64,000 nucleotides of DNA from Porphyra umbilicalis (lineage: Eukaryota; Rhodophyta; Bangiophyceae; Bangiales; Bangiaceae), in contig KV918876.1 of the NCBI GenBank assembly GCA_002049455.2, forward strand, positions 152,386-216,385, given 5' to 3'. Below are positions 20,582-30,700 of the stretch, piece after piece (the stretch's first letter is position 1; the number at the start of each line of letters is the position of its first letter). The notes beneath the pieces are model-generated. The model did not search any database. It had not been told where the DNA came from and was given only the letters and a program-made list of their open reading frames with translations. Both the position numbers and the translations under genes were made by a program.

Positions 20582-22974
20582 GCGGAAGGCGCGAGCTGAG
20601 GTGCGCGCGCTCGGCGACTTTCTCGACGGCCCCGAGGTGGAAGAGGAGCGCCTCATTTACGGTGGCGTCGACGTGGCCGACGACACCTCCCGCGCGGCCG
20701 TCACGACCGCGGCCCCCTACCCGCCCGCCCGTCACGTCGGCGGGGGCGTTCACTCGCCGCTCGCGCCGAGCCTCGCCGCCCCCGGCGCGGCGCCCGTCAA
20801 GTTCCGCCACGGCCACGTTGGGGGCGTCCGCTTGAGCGGGTGGGTGTCCAAGCCCGGCCGCCGGGTGGCGGCCAAGAGCCACAGGCGGTTTTTGGAGCTC
20901 GTCGACGGCGTCCTCCGCAACCGCCGCGACCCGGAGTCGCCGCCGACGTGGGAGTTGGAACTCGTCGACGCGACCGTGTCGCCGGGGCCGGGCGACCGGG
21001 AGCTGACGCTCGCCGTCGCGGGCGGCCGCACGACCGTCCTCATTGCCGACTCGACCGCGTCGCGGCGGGCGTGGCACGGCGCGCTGACGGCGGCGACGGC
21101 GCGGGTGTCGGACTTTTACCAGTTTGGCAAGCAGATTGGGTCGGGCGCCTACTCGCAGGTGCTCCTCGGGCGGGACAAGGTCGAAAACACACTCGTGGCG
21201 ATCAAGGTGTTGGAGAAGCCCCCGGGCGACCCGGACCGCCTCGAACTCATCCGCCGGGAGGTGGATGTTGTCAAGCGCGTCGCCCACCGGGGCGTCGTGC
21301 GGATCTTTGACGTGTTTGAGTCGCGCGAGAAGACGTATGTGATCATGGAGTACATGGCGGGGGGGGAGCTGCTCGACGTCATCACGGAGCAGGAGCGGCT
21401 GTCGGAGCGCAATGCGCGACACGTCATCCGGGAGATCCTGCTGGTCGTCGAGTACCTGCACTCGCGCAACATCGTGCACCGGTACGTCTTGGGGGGGGGG
21501 AAGGGGCACGAGTAGGGATCGCGACAATGGTGTGAGGGGAGGTGGCGCGCGGTGTGACGCCCACAAGATCGGCGAGGCAGACTCGATGTGCGCGTGCGTA
21601 ATGCGGGAGTCGCCGATGGGATTGGGCGCCCGTGGTGCCCGGACGATCCACTGACCATGTGCCTCTACTGCCTTTGTTTCTCCTTCTGTTGTTCTTGGCT
21701 GGCAACTGCAACTTCCCTGCGGTTCGCGTCCCGTTTGCCCTGCTGTGCTTTCTTGTGGCCTGGCTTGCGGTTTGTCGTGCGCAGGGACATCAAGCCCGAG
21801 AACATATTGTGTGACGGCCGCTCGTGGCCGCTGCGCATCAAGCTGACGGACTTCGGGCTGTCCAGGGAGTTGTCTAACTCGGGCGAGGAGTGCATGCGGT
21901 CTCACTGGTACGTTGTGGGGGGTCGGTAGGGGTTGGCGAAGGTAGTGGTGTGACATTGTCGTGGCTGGCTGCGTCTACCATGAATGGCGCGCACAGCGAT
22001 GCATCCTCGCGGATTGTTTTCTCTTGTCGGTTCGTGGTCTAACGTTGTACCTGGGTTTGTTCTATTCTGCCTGTGCTGTCATCCTTGCGCTCTTCTGGTG
22101 TGTCCTCCTGCTTCACAGTGGCACCGCGTACTACCTCGCCAAGGAGGTCTTTGACGGCAACGGCTATGGCAAGCCTGTAGACCTCTGGGCCGTCGGCATT
22201 GTACTCTTTGTCATCCTGTCGGGCCGCTTTTGCTTTTACGGCGATACTGACGAGCGGTTCATGCGGCGGCTGCGCGCGGGCGTGCGCTTTCCTGAATCCG
22301 AGTGGTCGACGATCTCAGAGGGCGCCCGCTCCCTCATCCGTGGCCTCCTTCGCCCCGACCCGGCGACCCGGTTGACAGCCTCTCAAGCGCTGCGGCACCC
22401 GTGGTTGCAGCCGGCGCGCGACCGCGCAGGCGACCCAACGCCGGTCGCCCCATCACTGGCTGGCTCGACCGGCATCAGTGGCGGCGGCTGCAGCGGCAGC
22501 GGCGGCACCAGCCCCCATCGGTGCAACGCGTGCGAGTCGTGCCTCGCTGGCGGCGGCGGTGGTAGCGGCGGCAGCGGCGCGGCCGACCGGGGCGGTGGGC
22601 GCACCGGCGTGGCACCGCTGCCGGCCTTTTCGCCGGGGACGGCGGGGATGGGCGGCCGGCCGCCCCGTCGCGCCGGTAGCAGCGTCGGCGGAGGCGGCCT
22701 GAGCCTCTCGGCCACCTCATCTGAGCAGAGGGTGGCGTCCGAGTCGGCGGGTGGCTGCGGCGGCCGGTACGGCAACGGGGGCGGCGGCGGTGGGCGTAGC
22801 AGCAACGGGGGCTCTGGGGCACCCCTCCCGCCAATGCCAGAGGAGAGCATGAGCCTTCGCCTCGGCCAGTACATGCCGCCGTCGATTGACGCGGAGCGGA
22901 CGATTGCGGGCTTTGCCGTCAACGTGCCGCCGGTCACGAGGCGGGGAGCGGGCGGCGCCGTGCGCACCGACTAG
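18957..22974 (+). CDS. PH-domain serine/threonine protein kinase, CAMK type, 3 exons
   Basis: Exons 18957-21481, 21785-21907 and 22119-22974 join into 1167 residues. Both introns (303 and 211 nt) start GTACGT and end CAG, and removing them restores the kinase core in frame. The first falls inside HRD (H-R/D) and the second just before the activation-segment GTAYY. The start is the ATG at 18957. Residues 1-620 are low-complexity Ala/Gly/Pro/Arg with long Gly and Ala runs. A PH domain spans about 624-714 (SGWVSKPGRRV...SRRAWHGAL). The kinase spans about 719-978: GSGAYSQVLLG loop, VAIKVL lysine, HRDIKPEN, LTDFGLS, then LAKEV where most kinases have APE, and HPWL near the end. The Gly/Ser-rich tail is probably disordered. 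PH plus a CAMK-like kinase resembles protein kinase D without C1 domains, suggesting recruitment to phosphoinositide membranes (inference). Confidence 0.88.
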
Positions 22975-24069
22975 AGTGAGGGGGGTGGGGGGTTTGCATC
23001 CCCTGGCACCCCCGGGGTTGTTGTATCTATTGCGGCTCGGCCGCTGTCGGTGGGGATCGATCACCCACCCCATCTTTATGCTTCGTACCAACGGGGCGCT
23101 GAGTGCCTCTGGGGTTGAGTGCCTTGGGTTTCTCCTCTCTTTTCGCTTCTCTTCTTCACTGCTGATTCCACCTCGATTACTCAGTCATGCCCTTTGCTCG
23201 GTCTCAAGCGGCTCTGGCCAGATGCCTCCCAAGCTGCTGCCAGAAGTGCTTCCCGAGTTGCCCTCGCCCGAGACGCTGGCTACGGGCAGACTGCGAGCAA
23301 AGCTAGTGGCCGCGCGTCGGGCGTTGCGTTCCTTTCCAGTCGCACGGCCGTGGGGCGGGCGCTTGCCGTCGCCCGTCGCGGCGCGCTGCGCGCCCGAAGC
23401 CACCCCGCCTCGACACGTGGTAGCCACGCTTGCCCCGGATCACGGACCACGTCAGCGGACTCGCCAATTTCAATTGCTACAACCGATTGGGCAGTGTGGG
23501 CGGTCCCGTTCGACCACAAACGCCAGCCGCGCCCAGTTTGGGAGAGCGTTGCCCGCGCTCTCAACCCCCCCTCCCACGTGCCCCCCGGCCCAACCGCGGG
23601 GAGGCGCGCTCGGGCCGCGCCGTGCGTGGGGGTGGGTGGGGGACGAGCGCGCCCGGCTCGCCTGCGGCCCATACATCGCGCCCCGCGGCTGCACTGGGGC
23701 GGTTGCGCGCGCTTCCCTGGCCGCAACCCGCTGCCGCGCCGTTCCCACGCCTTGCGCATTTCGGCGGTGCTCGGTCTTGGGTGGTCGCCTGCTCAAGGAG
23801 TGTTTACGCCCACCCCCCCGCGTTCACTGCCGCCTGCACCGCTGCGGCGCGACGTGCACGGGGCGGCGTGGCCTGCCGTGCCGCCCGCTCGCGGCCGCAC
23901 CCGCCGCCTCCTGCTTCCTTGCTTCCACGGCCACACCGCGCGCGCCCGGTTGCTGGCAGAGGTGCCGCGACGGTGCGTCCTCGCGTTGGTGCCGTCGGCC
24001 CCGTCGGCCGTTGCGGCGGCGGGTGTGTCTCTGACGGTGCCCCCACCCGCCCCCCACCGTCTTGACGGC
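22975..24069. other. Spacer and 5' flank of the Tudor/AT-hook gene
   Basis: The frame of the downstream gene stays open through much of this stretch, but its translation is Arg/Pro-rich and without motifs before the ATG at 24070. A G-run (gggggtggggggt) lies at 22980-22993. It probably holds the 3' UTR of the kinase gene and the promoter and 5' UTR of the next. No TATA box was seen. Confidence 0.45.
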
Positions 24070-26388
24070 ATGTGTGCGCGTGTGCGGCGCAGCTCGGCGG
24101 GGGCCCCCGGCTCGGCCGCCCCCGCCGACGCTCCGGATTCGGCCGACGCGGCGGTGGCGGATGTGGCGATGACGGACACGTCGGCGGCGGCCACGCCCGG
24201 TGAAGCGGGGGCGGAAAAGGCGGGGGAGGCCTCCTTCGTGAACACTGCCGCCGCGTCGGCGGGGACTGGCGAGGCGGGCTCGACGACGGCCGTCGCCGAC
24301 GGGGCGGCGGCGGGCGGCAACGCATCCCCGCCGGTGACCATATCACCGACGACGCCGGCGAGCGGGGATGCGGCCGTCGCAGAGGCGCCCGCCGACGGCC
24401 AGGCGGCCGTCGCAGAGGCGCCCGCCGACGGCCAGGCGGCCAGCGGCGAGGGGGCGCCGTTGGCCGCTCCCACATCCCCCGCGTCGGCGGCGCCGGGGGC
24501 GGCAAACGCGGTGACGCCCGGCCGGGACTCCCTGTATGGCTCCCGGATAGAGGTGTTTTGGCCCCTCGAAGGGTGTTACTACTCCGGGGCGGTCGCGCCC
24601 GCGACCGTTGGCTCCCGCGCGGCGGCGGCGGCGGACGGGGTGCGCGTCGAGTACGATGATGGGGATACGGAGGATATTCGGCTCGGGCGGGAAAAGTGGC
24701 GGCTGCTGCACAAGACGTCTGGGCAGGCCATTTTTTGGCACAACCCGGTGGAGGTGCGCGGCGCCGACGAGGACGAGGAGGGAGACGACGCGGCAGCCGA
24801 TGCGGCCGCCGACGCGGCTGGCGCCGCACCAGACGGCTCGTCTGGTGCGGGGGGTGCGCCCAATCCCAACGACGAGCAAGTCTCGTCGCCGTCGAGGGGG
24901 CGCGGCCGCAAAAAGGGCCCCCCAAACAAGCGCAAAGCCGTTGCGGCGCTGCCCCTGACGCCCAAGAAGCGCGGCCGCCCGTCGTTTGCCGCCAAGGCCG
25001 CGGCTGCCGCGGCAGCAGCGGCGGCGGCGGCGGCGGCGGGGGATGCCGGCGCCCCCCCCGCCGTCGGGGGCGTGGCCGAACTCGTCAGCGGCAGCGAGCG
25101 GGTGGACGGGGCGACGGTGCCCGGCGGGTCGCTCTCGACGCCGCCGCGGGGCCGGCGGGGCCCCAAGCCCGGCACCCCCCGCGGCGGCGGCTCGACGGCC
25201 AAGAAGCGCGCGGCGGCCACCCCCAATGGCGGCGGCACCCCCGGATCGACGGGCCCGCCGCCGTCGTCGGGCAAGAAGCGCATCGGGCGCCCGCCAAAGG
25301 TCCGCGACGCGGGCGCGTTGGTGGTGTCGGCGGCGGACGCGGCGAGCCTCCAAAACGACCTGACGGGGCTGCGGGGGGCCGTCGCAACGATGAAGGTGCA
25401 GTTGGGGGATTTGGCGGCGCAGGTGGCGGCGTTGACGGCGGCCAAGGGGGCGGAGGCGGGGAGGCAGGCGGGGGAGCCGGCGGCGTCCCCGCCGGCGGCG
25501 CGCCCATTGGCTGTGGTGGGGCCGACGGGGGAGGGGTCGCCGTCGGTGGCGGCACTGGCGCCGGCGCTCGTCGCGTCGGCAGCAGTCATGGCGGCGGCGC
25601 AGGCGGTGGCGGACGTCAAGGCGGGGGGCATGCCGCCGGCGCCGCCTGCACCGCCGCCAGCGGCAGTGGCGGCGGCCATAGCGGCAGTGGCCGAGGCGCG
25701 CGCGGCGGGCGTGACGCCGGCGGCGGCGTCCGTGCCCGTGGCTGTGAAACCGCCGCCGGGCGAGGAGGCAGACGCGGCGGTGCCGGCAGAGGCGCCCGCC
25801 GTTGCGTCGGCAGAGCCGTCCACTGCTCCATCGGCTGAGACGACCGCCGTCCCGTCTGCGGGGACGCTGCCGGCGGTCATGGCGCCGGCCGAGCCGCCGG
25901 CGGTCGTGGCGCCGGCCGAGCCGCCGGCGGTCGTGGCGCCGGCCGAGCCGCCGGCGGTCGTGGCGCCGGCCGAGCCGCCGGCGGTCGTGGCGCCGGCCGA
26001 GCCGCCGGCGGTCGTGGCGCCGGCCGAGCCGCCGGCGGTCGTGGCGCCGGCCGAGCCGCCTGTGGTTGTGGCGCCGGCCGAGCCGCCGGTGGTCGTGGCG
26101 CCGGCCGGTGAAGCGGCGGGCGTGGCCGCCGCCGAGGCGGCTGCGCCAACGGCGCCGTCCGCGTCGGCCTCCGCCGCGCCTTCGCCCGACGCGTCGGCGG
26201 CCGCAGAGGGGGTGTCGGCGGGTCCTGTGGCTGGCAACGACGTCACCGCCGCCGCCGCGGAGGCGCGTGGGGAGCGCGAAGCGCCGGTGAGCGCGGCCGC
26301 CGACGCGGACGCGTCCACGACTGGCGTGGTGCTCACCGGCAAGGAAGCCGCGGACGCGGAGGCGTCGTCGTCGGCGCTTTTGATGTGA
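24070..26388 (+). CDS. Tudor-like and AT-hook chromatin protein
   Basis: 772 residues from the ATG at 24070; an upstream start in the same open frame cannot be excluded. After an acidic Ala-rich leader, residues about 156-215 form a Tudor-like fold signature: GSRIEVFWPLEGCYYSGAV...VEYDDGDTEDIRL, then KWRLL. This is the pattern of chromatin Tudor domains such as those of PDS5-like proteins. Four AT-hook or hook-like motifs follow: RGRGRKKGP near 275, KKRGRP near 300, RGRRGPKPG near 360 and KKRIGRPPK near 402. A short leucine-heptad coiled coil lies at about 428-460. The rest is Ala/Pro/Val-rich, with eight 9-residue repeats near residue 604 onward. The likely role is a nuclear protein that binds AT-rich DNA and possibly methylated histone or arginine marks; this is inferred from domains, with no named orthologue. 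Confidence 0.78.
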   Translation: MCARVRRSSAGAPGSAAPADAPDSADAAVADVAMTDTSAAATPGEAGAEKAGEASFVNTAAASAGTGEAGSTTAVADGAAAGGNASPPVTISPTTPASGDAAVAEAPADGQAAVAEAPADGQAASGEGAPLAAPTSPASAAPGAANAVTPGRDSLYGSRIEVFWPLEGCYYSGAVAPATVGSRAAAAADGVRVEYDDGDTEDIRLGREKWRLLHKTSGQAIFWHNPVEVRGADEDEEGDDAAADAAADAAGAAPDGSSGAGGAPNPNDEQVSSPSRGRGRKKGPPNKRKAVAALPLTPKKRGRPSFAAKAAAAAAAAAAAAAAGDAGAPPAVGGVAELVSGSERVDGATVPGGSLSTPPRGRRGPKPGTPRGGGSTAKKRAAATPNGGGTPGSTGPPPSSGKKRIGRPPKVRDAGALVVSAADAASLQNDLTGLRGAVATMKVQLGDLAAQVAALTAAKGAEAGRQAGEPAASPPAARPLAVVGPTGEGSPSVAALAPALVASAAVMAAAQAVADVKAGGMPPAPPAPPPAAVAAAIAAVAEARAAGVTPAAASVPVAVKPPPGEEADAAVPAEAPAVASAEPSTAPSAETTAVPSAGTLPAVMAPAEPPAVVAPAEPPAVVAPAEPPAVVAPAEPPAVVAPAEPPAVVAPAEPPAVVAPAEPPVVVAPAEPPVVVAPAGEAAGVAAAEAAAPTAPSASASAAPSPDASAAAEGVSAGPVAGNDVTAAAAEARGEREAPVSAAADADASTTGVVLTGKEAADAEASSSALLM
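25881..26096 (+). repeat. 27-bp coding minisatellite, 8 units
   Basis: Eight in-frame units encoding APAEPPAVV. The last two differ (APAEPPVVV) and carry silent changes such as tgtggttgtg. It lies inside the Tudor/AT-hook gene and is likely length-polymorphic. Confidence 0.93.
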
Positions 26389-26789
26389 GGCGCCGCCGCC
26401 GCTGCCCGCCGGTCGGTTTGTGGCGTCGGGCGCGGTGGGTGGTGTGGTAGGGCCGCGGCGGTTGGGATTGGCGGTCCGCGGCGATCAGTGGGCTTTGCCG
26501 TGTGGAGGTTGGCGCCGTGTCGACGTGACCCTGGCCGCATGCAGTGCACCCATGCGGGGGGTGGTCGACCACGGAACCGTTGTTCCCCGTGGTGTTTGTG
26601 GAGCGTTGGGTGCTTGTGTCGTGGGCCTCGCTGGTCAATGTGCCGCGCCCTCCGGCTGGTGGCGGCACCCTCTCGAGCGGGTCGTTGCACCGCCACGGGG
26701 GGTGGCGTCGAGCGCAGCGCTCGGCTGGTCGCTGTGCTCGATCTGCCTGGTTGGTGGCTTTGTGCGATTGTAAAGTGAACCAGTGTCTA
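26389..26789. other. 3' flank of the Tudor/AT-hook gene
   Basis: About 400 bp of GC-rich sequence leading to the inverted-repeat element. No coding content was recognised. It may contain the 3' UTR. Confidence 0.4.
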
Positions 26790-27566
26790 CGTACAGTACG
26801 TACCCAATATTATTTGCCCACCCTGGAAAGGCTATTGCGGTCGTCAATGGGATTGGATAATCGGCCTCTCTGGCCCTGATCTGCCACATTCTGGGGACTT
26901 GAGCGTGAAGCGTTCACCCGGTGACCTACGAAGAAGCGCCCCCAGCTTGTCACCAGCGGATAGAAACTCACCAGAACCATCATGGCGGGATTTCGAAGGA
27001 CCCCCATCACCCCTCTGCAGGTAGGCGCGATCAAGGAGATGGTCGCCAACAAACAGCTCAACGGCGACATGGCAACGTCCATCAGCCACAATCGAAGAAC
27101 GGATGCTCACGTCGCTACCACCACTGGCTGACAATGTAAACAGGGACAGGACAAAGGTGGTGAGTGAATGCGAGCTGCCCGGGCTCCGTCTGCTGGAGCA
27201 GGACGCCCCCTTCGCCAGTCTGGCAGAATATAATGAATAGCACGATGCCGAGAGCACCAACACTGCTGGAGGGCCCTCTCCCCCCCACTTGTCTTTCCAA
27301 ACGATGCAGGAGGCCGTCAAGGGCCTTGGATTGTCATCTCGTTCTCCTGCCAAGAAAATTCTCCACGTCTGCCAACAAGGACACACGCCTCGTGGACGAG
27401 GAAACGCGGGTCGGAGACCGACCACTGGGTGTTGGTCTTCTTCTCCGACAAAGGCTCCTTTGTCGTGCGGCAGCAGCAAGCGCGGTTTGTGTGAGGCCGG
27501 TCTGGGCAACCGTGCGCATTGGCCACGGATAGGGGTGGACAAGTAATATTGGGTACGTACTGTACG
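26790..27566. mobile_element. Non-autonomous Tc1/mariner-like element with 34-bp terminal inverted repeats
   Basis: 26790-26823 and the reverse complement of 27533-27566 match at 32 of 34 positions (core CGTACAGTACGTACCC, then AATATTA). If the ends are read as CAGTACG..., the element is 26794-27562 (769 bp) flanked by TA on both sides, exactly the TA duplication and CAGT terminus expected of Tc1/mariner elements. Interior frames show no DDE triad and are interrupted, so it is non-autonomous or decayed. The transposase at 12368-13402 is of the same superfamily, but a link is untested. The insertion sits between the Tudor/AT-hook gene and the ANTH-kinase gene. Confidence 0.85.
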
Positions 27567-27753
27567 TTGTATCGAGCAACAGGAAACGAGACAGCAACCG
27601 CGGGACTTCAAAAAAAAAAGAAGAGAACTATAAGACTACGGAGCCACCTCGCCTCCACCAGCCTGAGACCACGGCCGGCGGGCAGCCGAAGCCAAGAAAG
27701 GGAACAAGAGCAACGCGGAAAACCCGCCGCCTCAACGACTGCGGCCACCCCCC

Positions 27754-30700
27754 TCAGCCCGGCGCCTTGGCCAACACCGTCACCACCTCCTCAAACGACG
27801 GTCGCGCCGCCGCCGCCTGCGCCCAACACCGCTGCATCAAGTCCCGGTACAGCTGCAGGCAGTTGGGCGGCGGGGGCGGGCGGTAGCCCTCGTCGACGAC
27901 CCGCCCCGCGACCGCGTGCGGGTCCTCCCCCGGGTACGGGGGCGTGCGGGTGACGAGCTCCCATATCAAGATCCCAAACGCGTACACATCCGACGCGGGC
28001 GTGTGCGGGGCGACGGCCGCGAGGACCTCGGGCGCGAGGTACTGCAGCGTGCCACACAGGCCACCCGCGGCCGACTCGCCCGCGGCCGTCGCCACGGCGG
28101 TCGCCAACCCAAAGTCGCTGACCTTGGCCGTAAACGAGCCGTCGAGAAGCACGTTGGCGCTCTTGAGGTCCCGGTGCACGAGCGACTGGGCGTGGAGGTA
28201 GGCCATCCCCCCCGCCACGTGGGACAGGATGCGCTTGACGACCGGCCACGTCGGCGCCACGCGCGCCTTGTGCAGCACGTCAAAGAGCGTGCCGCGGGAC
28301 ATGTATTCGGTGAGGACCATCGGGTCGGGCAGCGCCGTGCGGGCGGCAACGACGCGGAGCACGTGCGGGTGGCGGAGGGAGAAGAGGACGCCGACTTCGG
28401 CACGGAACGCGGCCACGGCGGCTTCCTTAGTGGCAAGCGCGGGGGACAACTTCTTGATGGCCACCGGCTCGTCTTGGTAGGTGCCCTTAAAGACCTCCCC
28501 AAAGGCGCCCGAGCCGAGCTTCTCGCCCGTCCGCAACCGCCGGACGACCACGTCGACGATCGGCGGTGGGGCGGCCTTTTTGGCCTTGCGACCAGGTGGG
28601 CCGCCGCCGCCGCCGCCGCCGCCGCCCCCGCCCGGCGGTGCGGGCGCCCGGTCGTGGCCAGTCGGATCAGACGGCCCACGGGTGGGGAACCCCCCATTGG
28701 GCGGCGTCGCCGCCTCCCGCCCGTCTGGCCGCCCCCGCCGGTCGTCCTCCTCCGAGCTGTACCCCCCACGGCCCCGCCGGTCGTGGTCATGGTCCTCCAC
28801 GCTGTCCCAGCTGCGGCGGCGCCGCTCGTGGCGGTCCTCCCGGCGGCGCTCCCGATAGTCATCGGCGCTATCCTCCGAGCGGCTGTCCTCCTCCTCGCTG
28901 CTGCTGCCGCGGTCGCGGCGGCGGCGCCCGCCGCCGCGACGGCGGCGGCGCTCGTAGCTGCTCCCGTCGCTCTCGCTGCCCGAGCGGCGGCCGCCGCCGC
29001 CCGCGCTGAGCGCCGCCTGCGCCGCGAGCGCGTCGGCCGCCTCGCACACGGCGCAGTGGCAAAAGGCCGGGTGGGGGCGGAGGCCGGCCGCCGGCGCACC
29101 GCCCGCAACGACTAGCGCCGTCGACGCGGGGGCCTTGGCGCGGAGGCCGAGGTAGCCCCGCCCGTCGGCGGCGCGGCGGCCGCCCTGGTAACCGCCGCCG
29201 CCGACCCCCCCGGCGCCGCCGCCACCGGCGCCCGGGTAGTCAACCTCCCCATCCTCATCGTCATAGCCGCCGCCGCCGCCGCCCTCCATGCCCTCGGGCG
29301 CCGGCAAGGCCAGATACTTGCCCTGGTTGGCAATCGCCTCGAGCGTCACGGGGGAGGCGCCAAAGGCGCTTGCCAGCGCGTGGATGTCGCTCATCCCCGG
29401 TGGCGGCCGGTCGGGCGCGCGCGGCGCTTCGGGCGCGCGCTCCTCCCCAATGCCGACCAAGTCGCCGACCGAGCGGTCGATTTTGGCCTCGGCCTCGGCC
29501 GCGGCGGCAGCGGCGGCCGCCGCCTTGATGCCCGCCTTGGCCGCCGCCTTGGCCGCCCGCGCCGCCTCCTTTTCCGCCGCCCGCGCGGCGCGCTCTTGCT
29601 CCTTGGCCGCCGCGCGGGCGGCGCGGCGGACGTCCTTGGCCGCCGCCCGCTCCGCGGCCGTGTCCACCTCCTCGAGCGTCACGTCGGGCGCGGACGCGTC
29701 GAGGCGCAACGCCCGCACGGGGGGCGGGAGGAGCGGCACGCCCGCCGCCGCCGCGCCGAGCACCTCCCGTGTGCCCCCGTAGCAGCGGTCAAAGGGGTCA
29801 ACCATCTTGCCGCGCGTCACCGCATCGTCGACGCCCTCAATGAGGGCGACGGCGGCGGCGAGCGAGCCGGTGGCCTCGACGGCCAGCGTCGCGGCTGCCG
29901 CGCGGGCAACCTCCCGCGGCTCCCCGGCAATCGCCGCCATCCGGCCGGCGAGGCCGGCCATGGAGTCGGCCAAATCCGCAACGCCCGTCAGCACCTTGCG
30001 GCGGCGGCCGGTGAGGGACGTGTCCCCCGTCGGCGTCACCGCCCACCCGCCCGTAAACGAAAAGGCGGCGAGCATGTGGAAGCGCGCCTTGCGTCGCAAA
30101 AACGCAGCGTAATCCGCAATCTCCCCGCCCGCAAACAGGTAGGCCAGCGGGTGGGCGGCGTCTGGGTCGTCGACGCTCTCCACCGCCTCGCGGCTCCACG
30201 AGTCCGACGCCCACGCGAGGAAGGCGTCGTTGCGGCGCACGAGGCTGAGAAGCGAATCGTCGCCCGCCTCGAGCAGCAGCCGGTGGACAAGCGTCAACGC
30301 TTGGAGCGCCGCGACCGGGTTCTTGGAGAGGGGGCGGCGGAAGAGCGACGCAAACACATCCTCCCCGCGCCCACCATCGCGCACCGACGACAAGACGGTG
30401 GCGTACGCGCGGGGGTCGACGCCCCCGGCCCGCGCGCTGCCGTCGGTCAGCCGCGCAACGGCGCCGTCGAGGGGGTCTGCCGTCCGCGAGGAGCGGCGGC
30501 GGGTCGGCATGCCAAACGGATCCAAGTCGTCCTCGTCGTCGTGGCCTTCGGCGCCGGGCAGTGGCGGCGGCAGGGGCGTGTTGGGCGCAAAGAGGGAGAC
30601 CTGCGCGCTGTGTACATTGGGGGCGGCGGTAGGGGCCCCGGCGCGGAGTTTGGAGACCAAGTCGGTCAGCGACGGGCTGTCGGCTGCGCGGCCGCCGGCG

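Noticed and set aside
23119-24069. N-terminal extension of the Tudor/AT-hook protein
   Set aside because: Open but Arg/Pro/Ser-rich with no ATG-linked domain; composition changes at the ATG at 24070, so that start is preferred.
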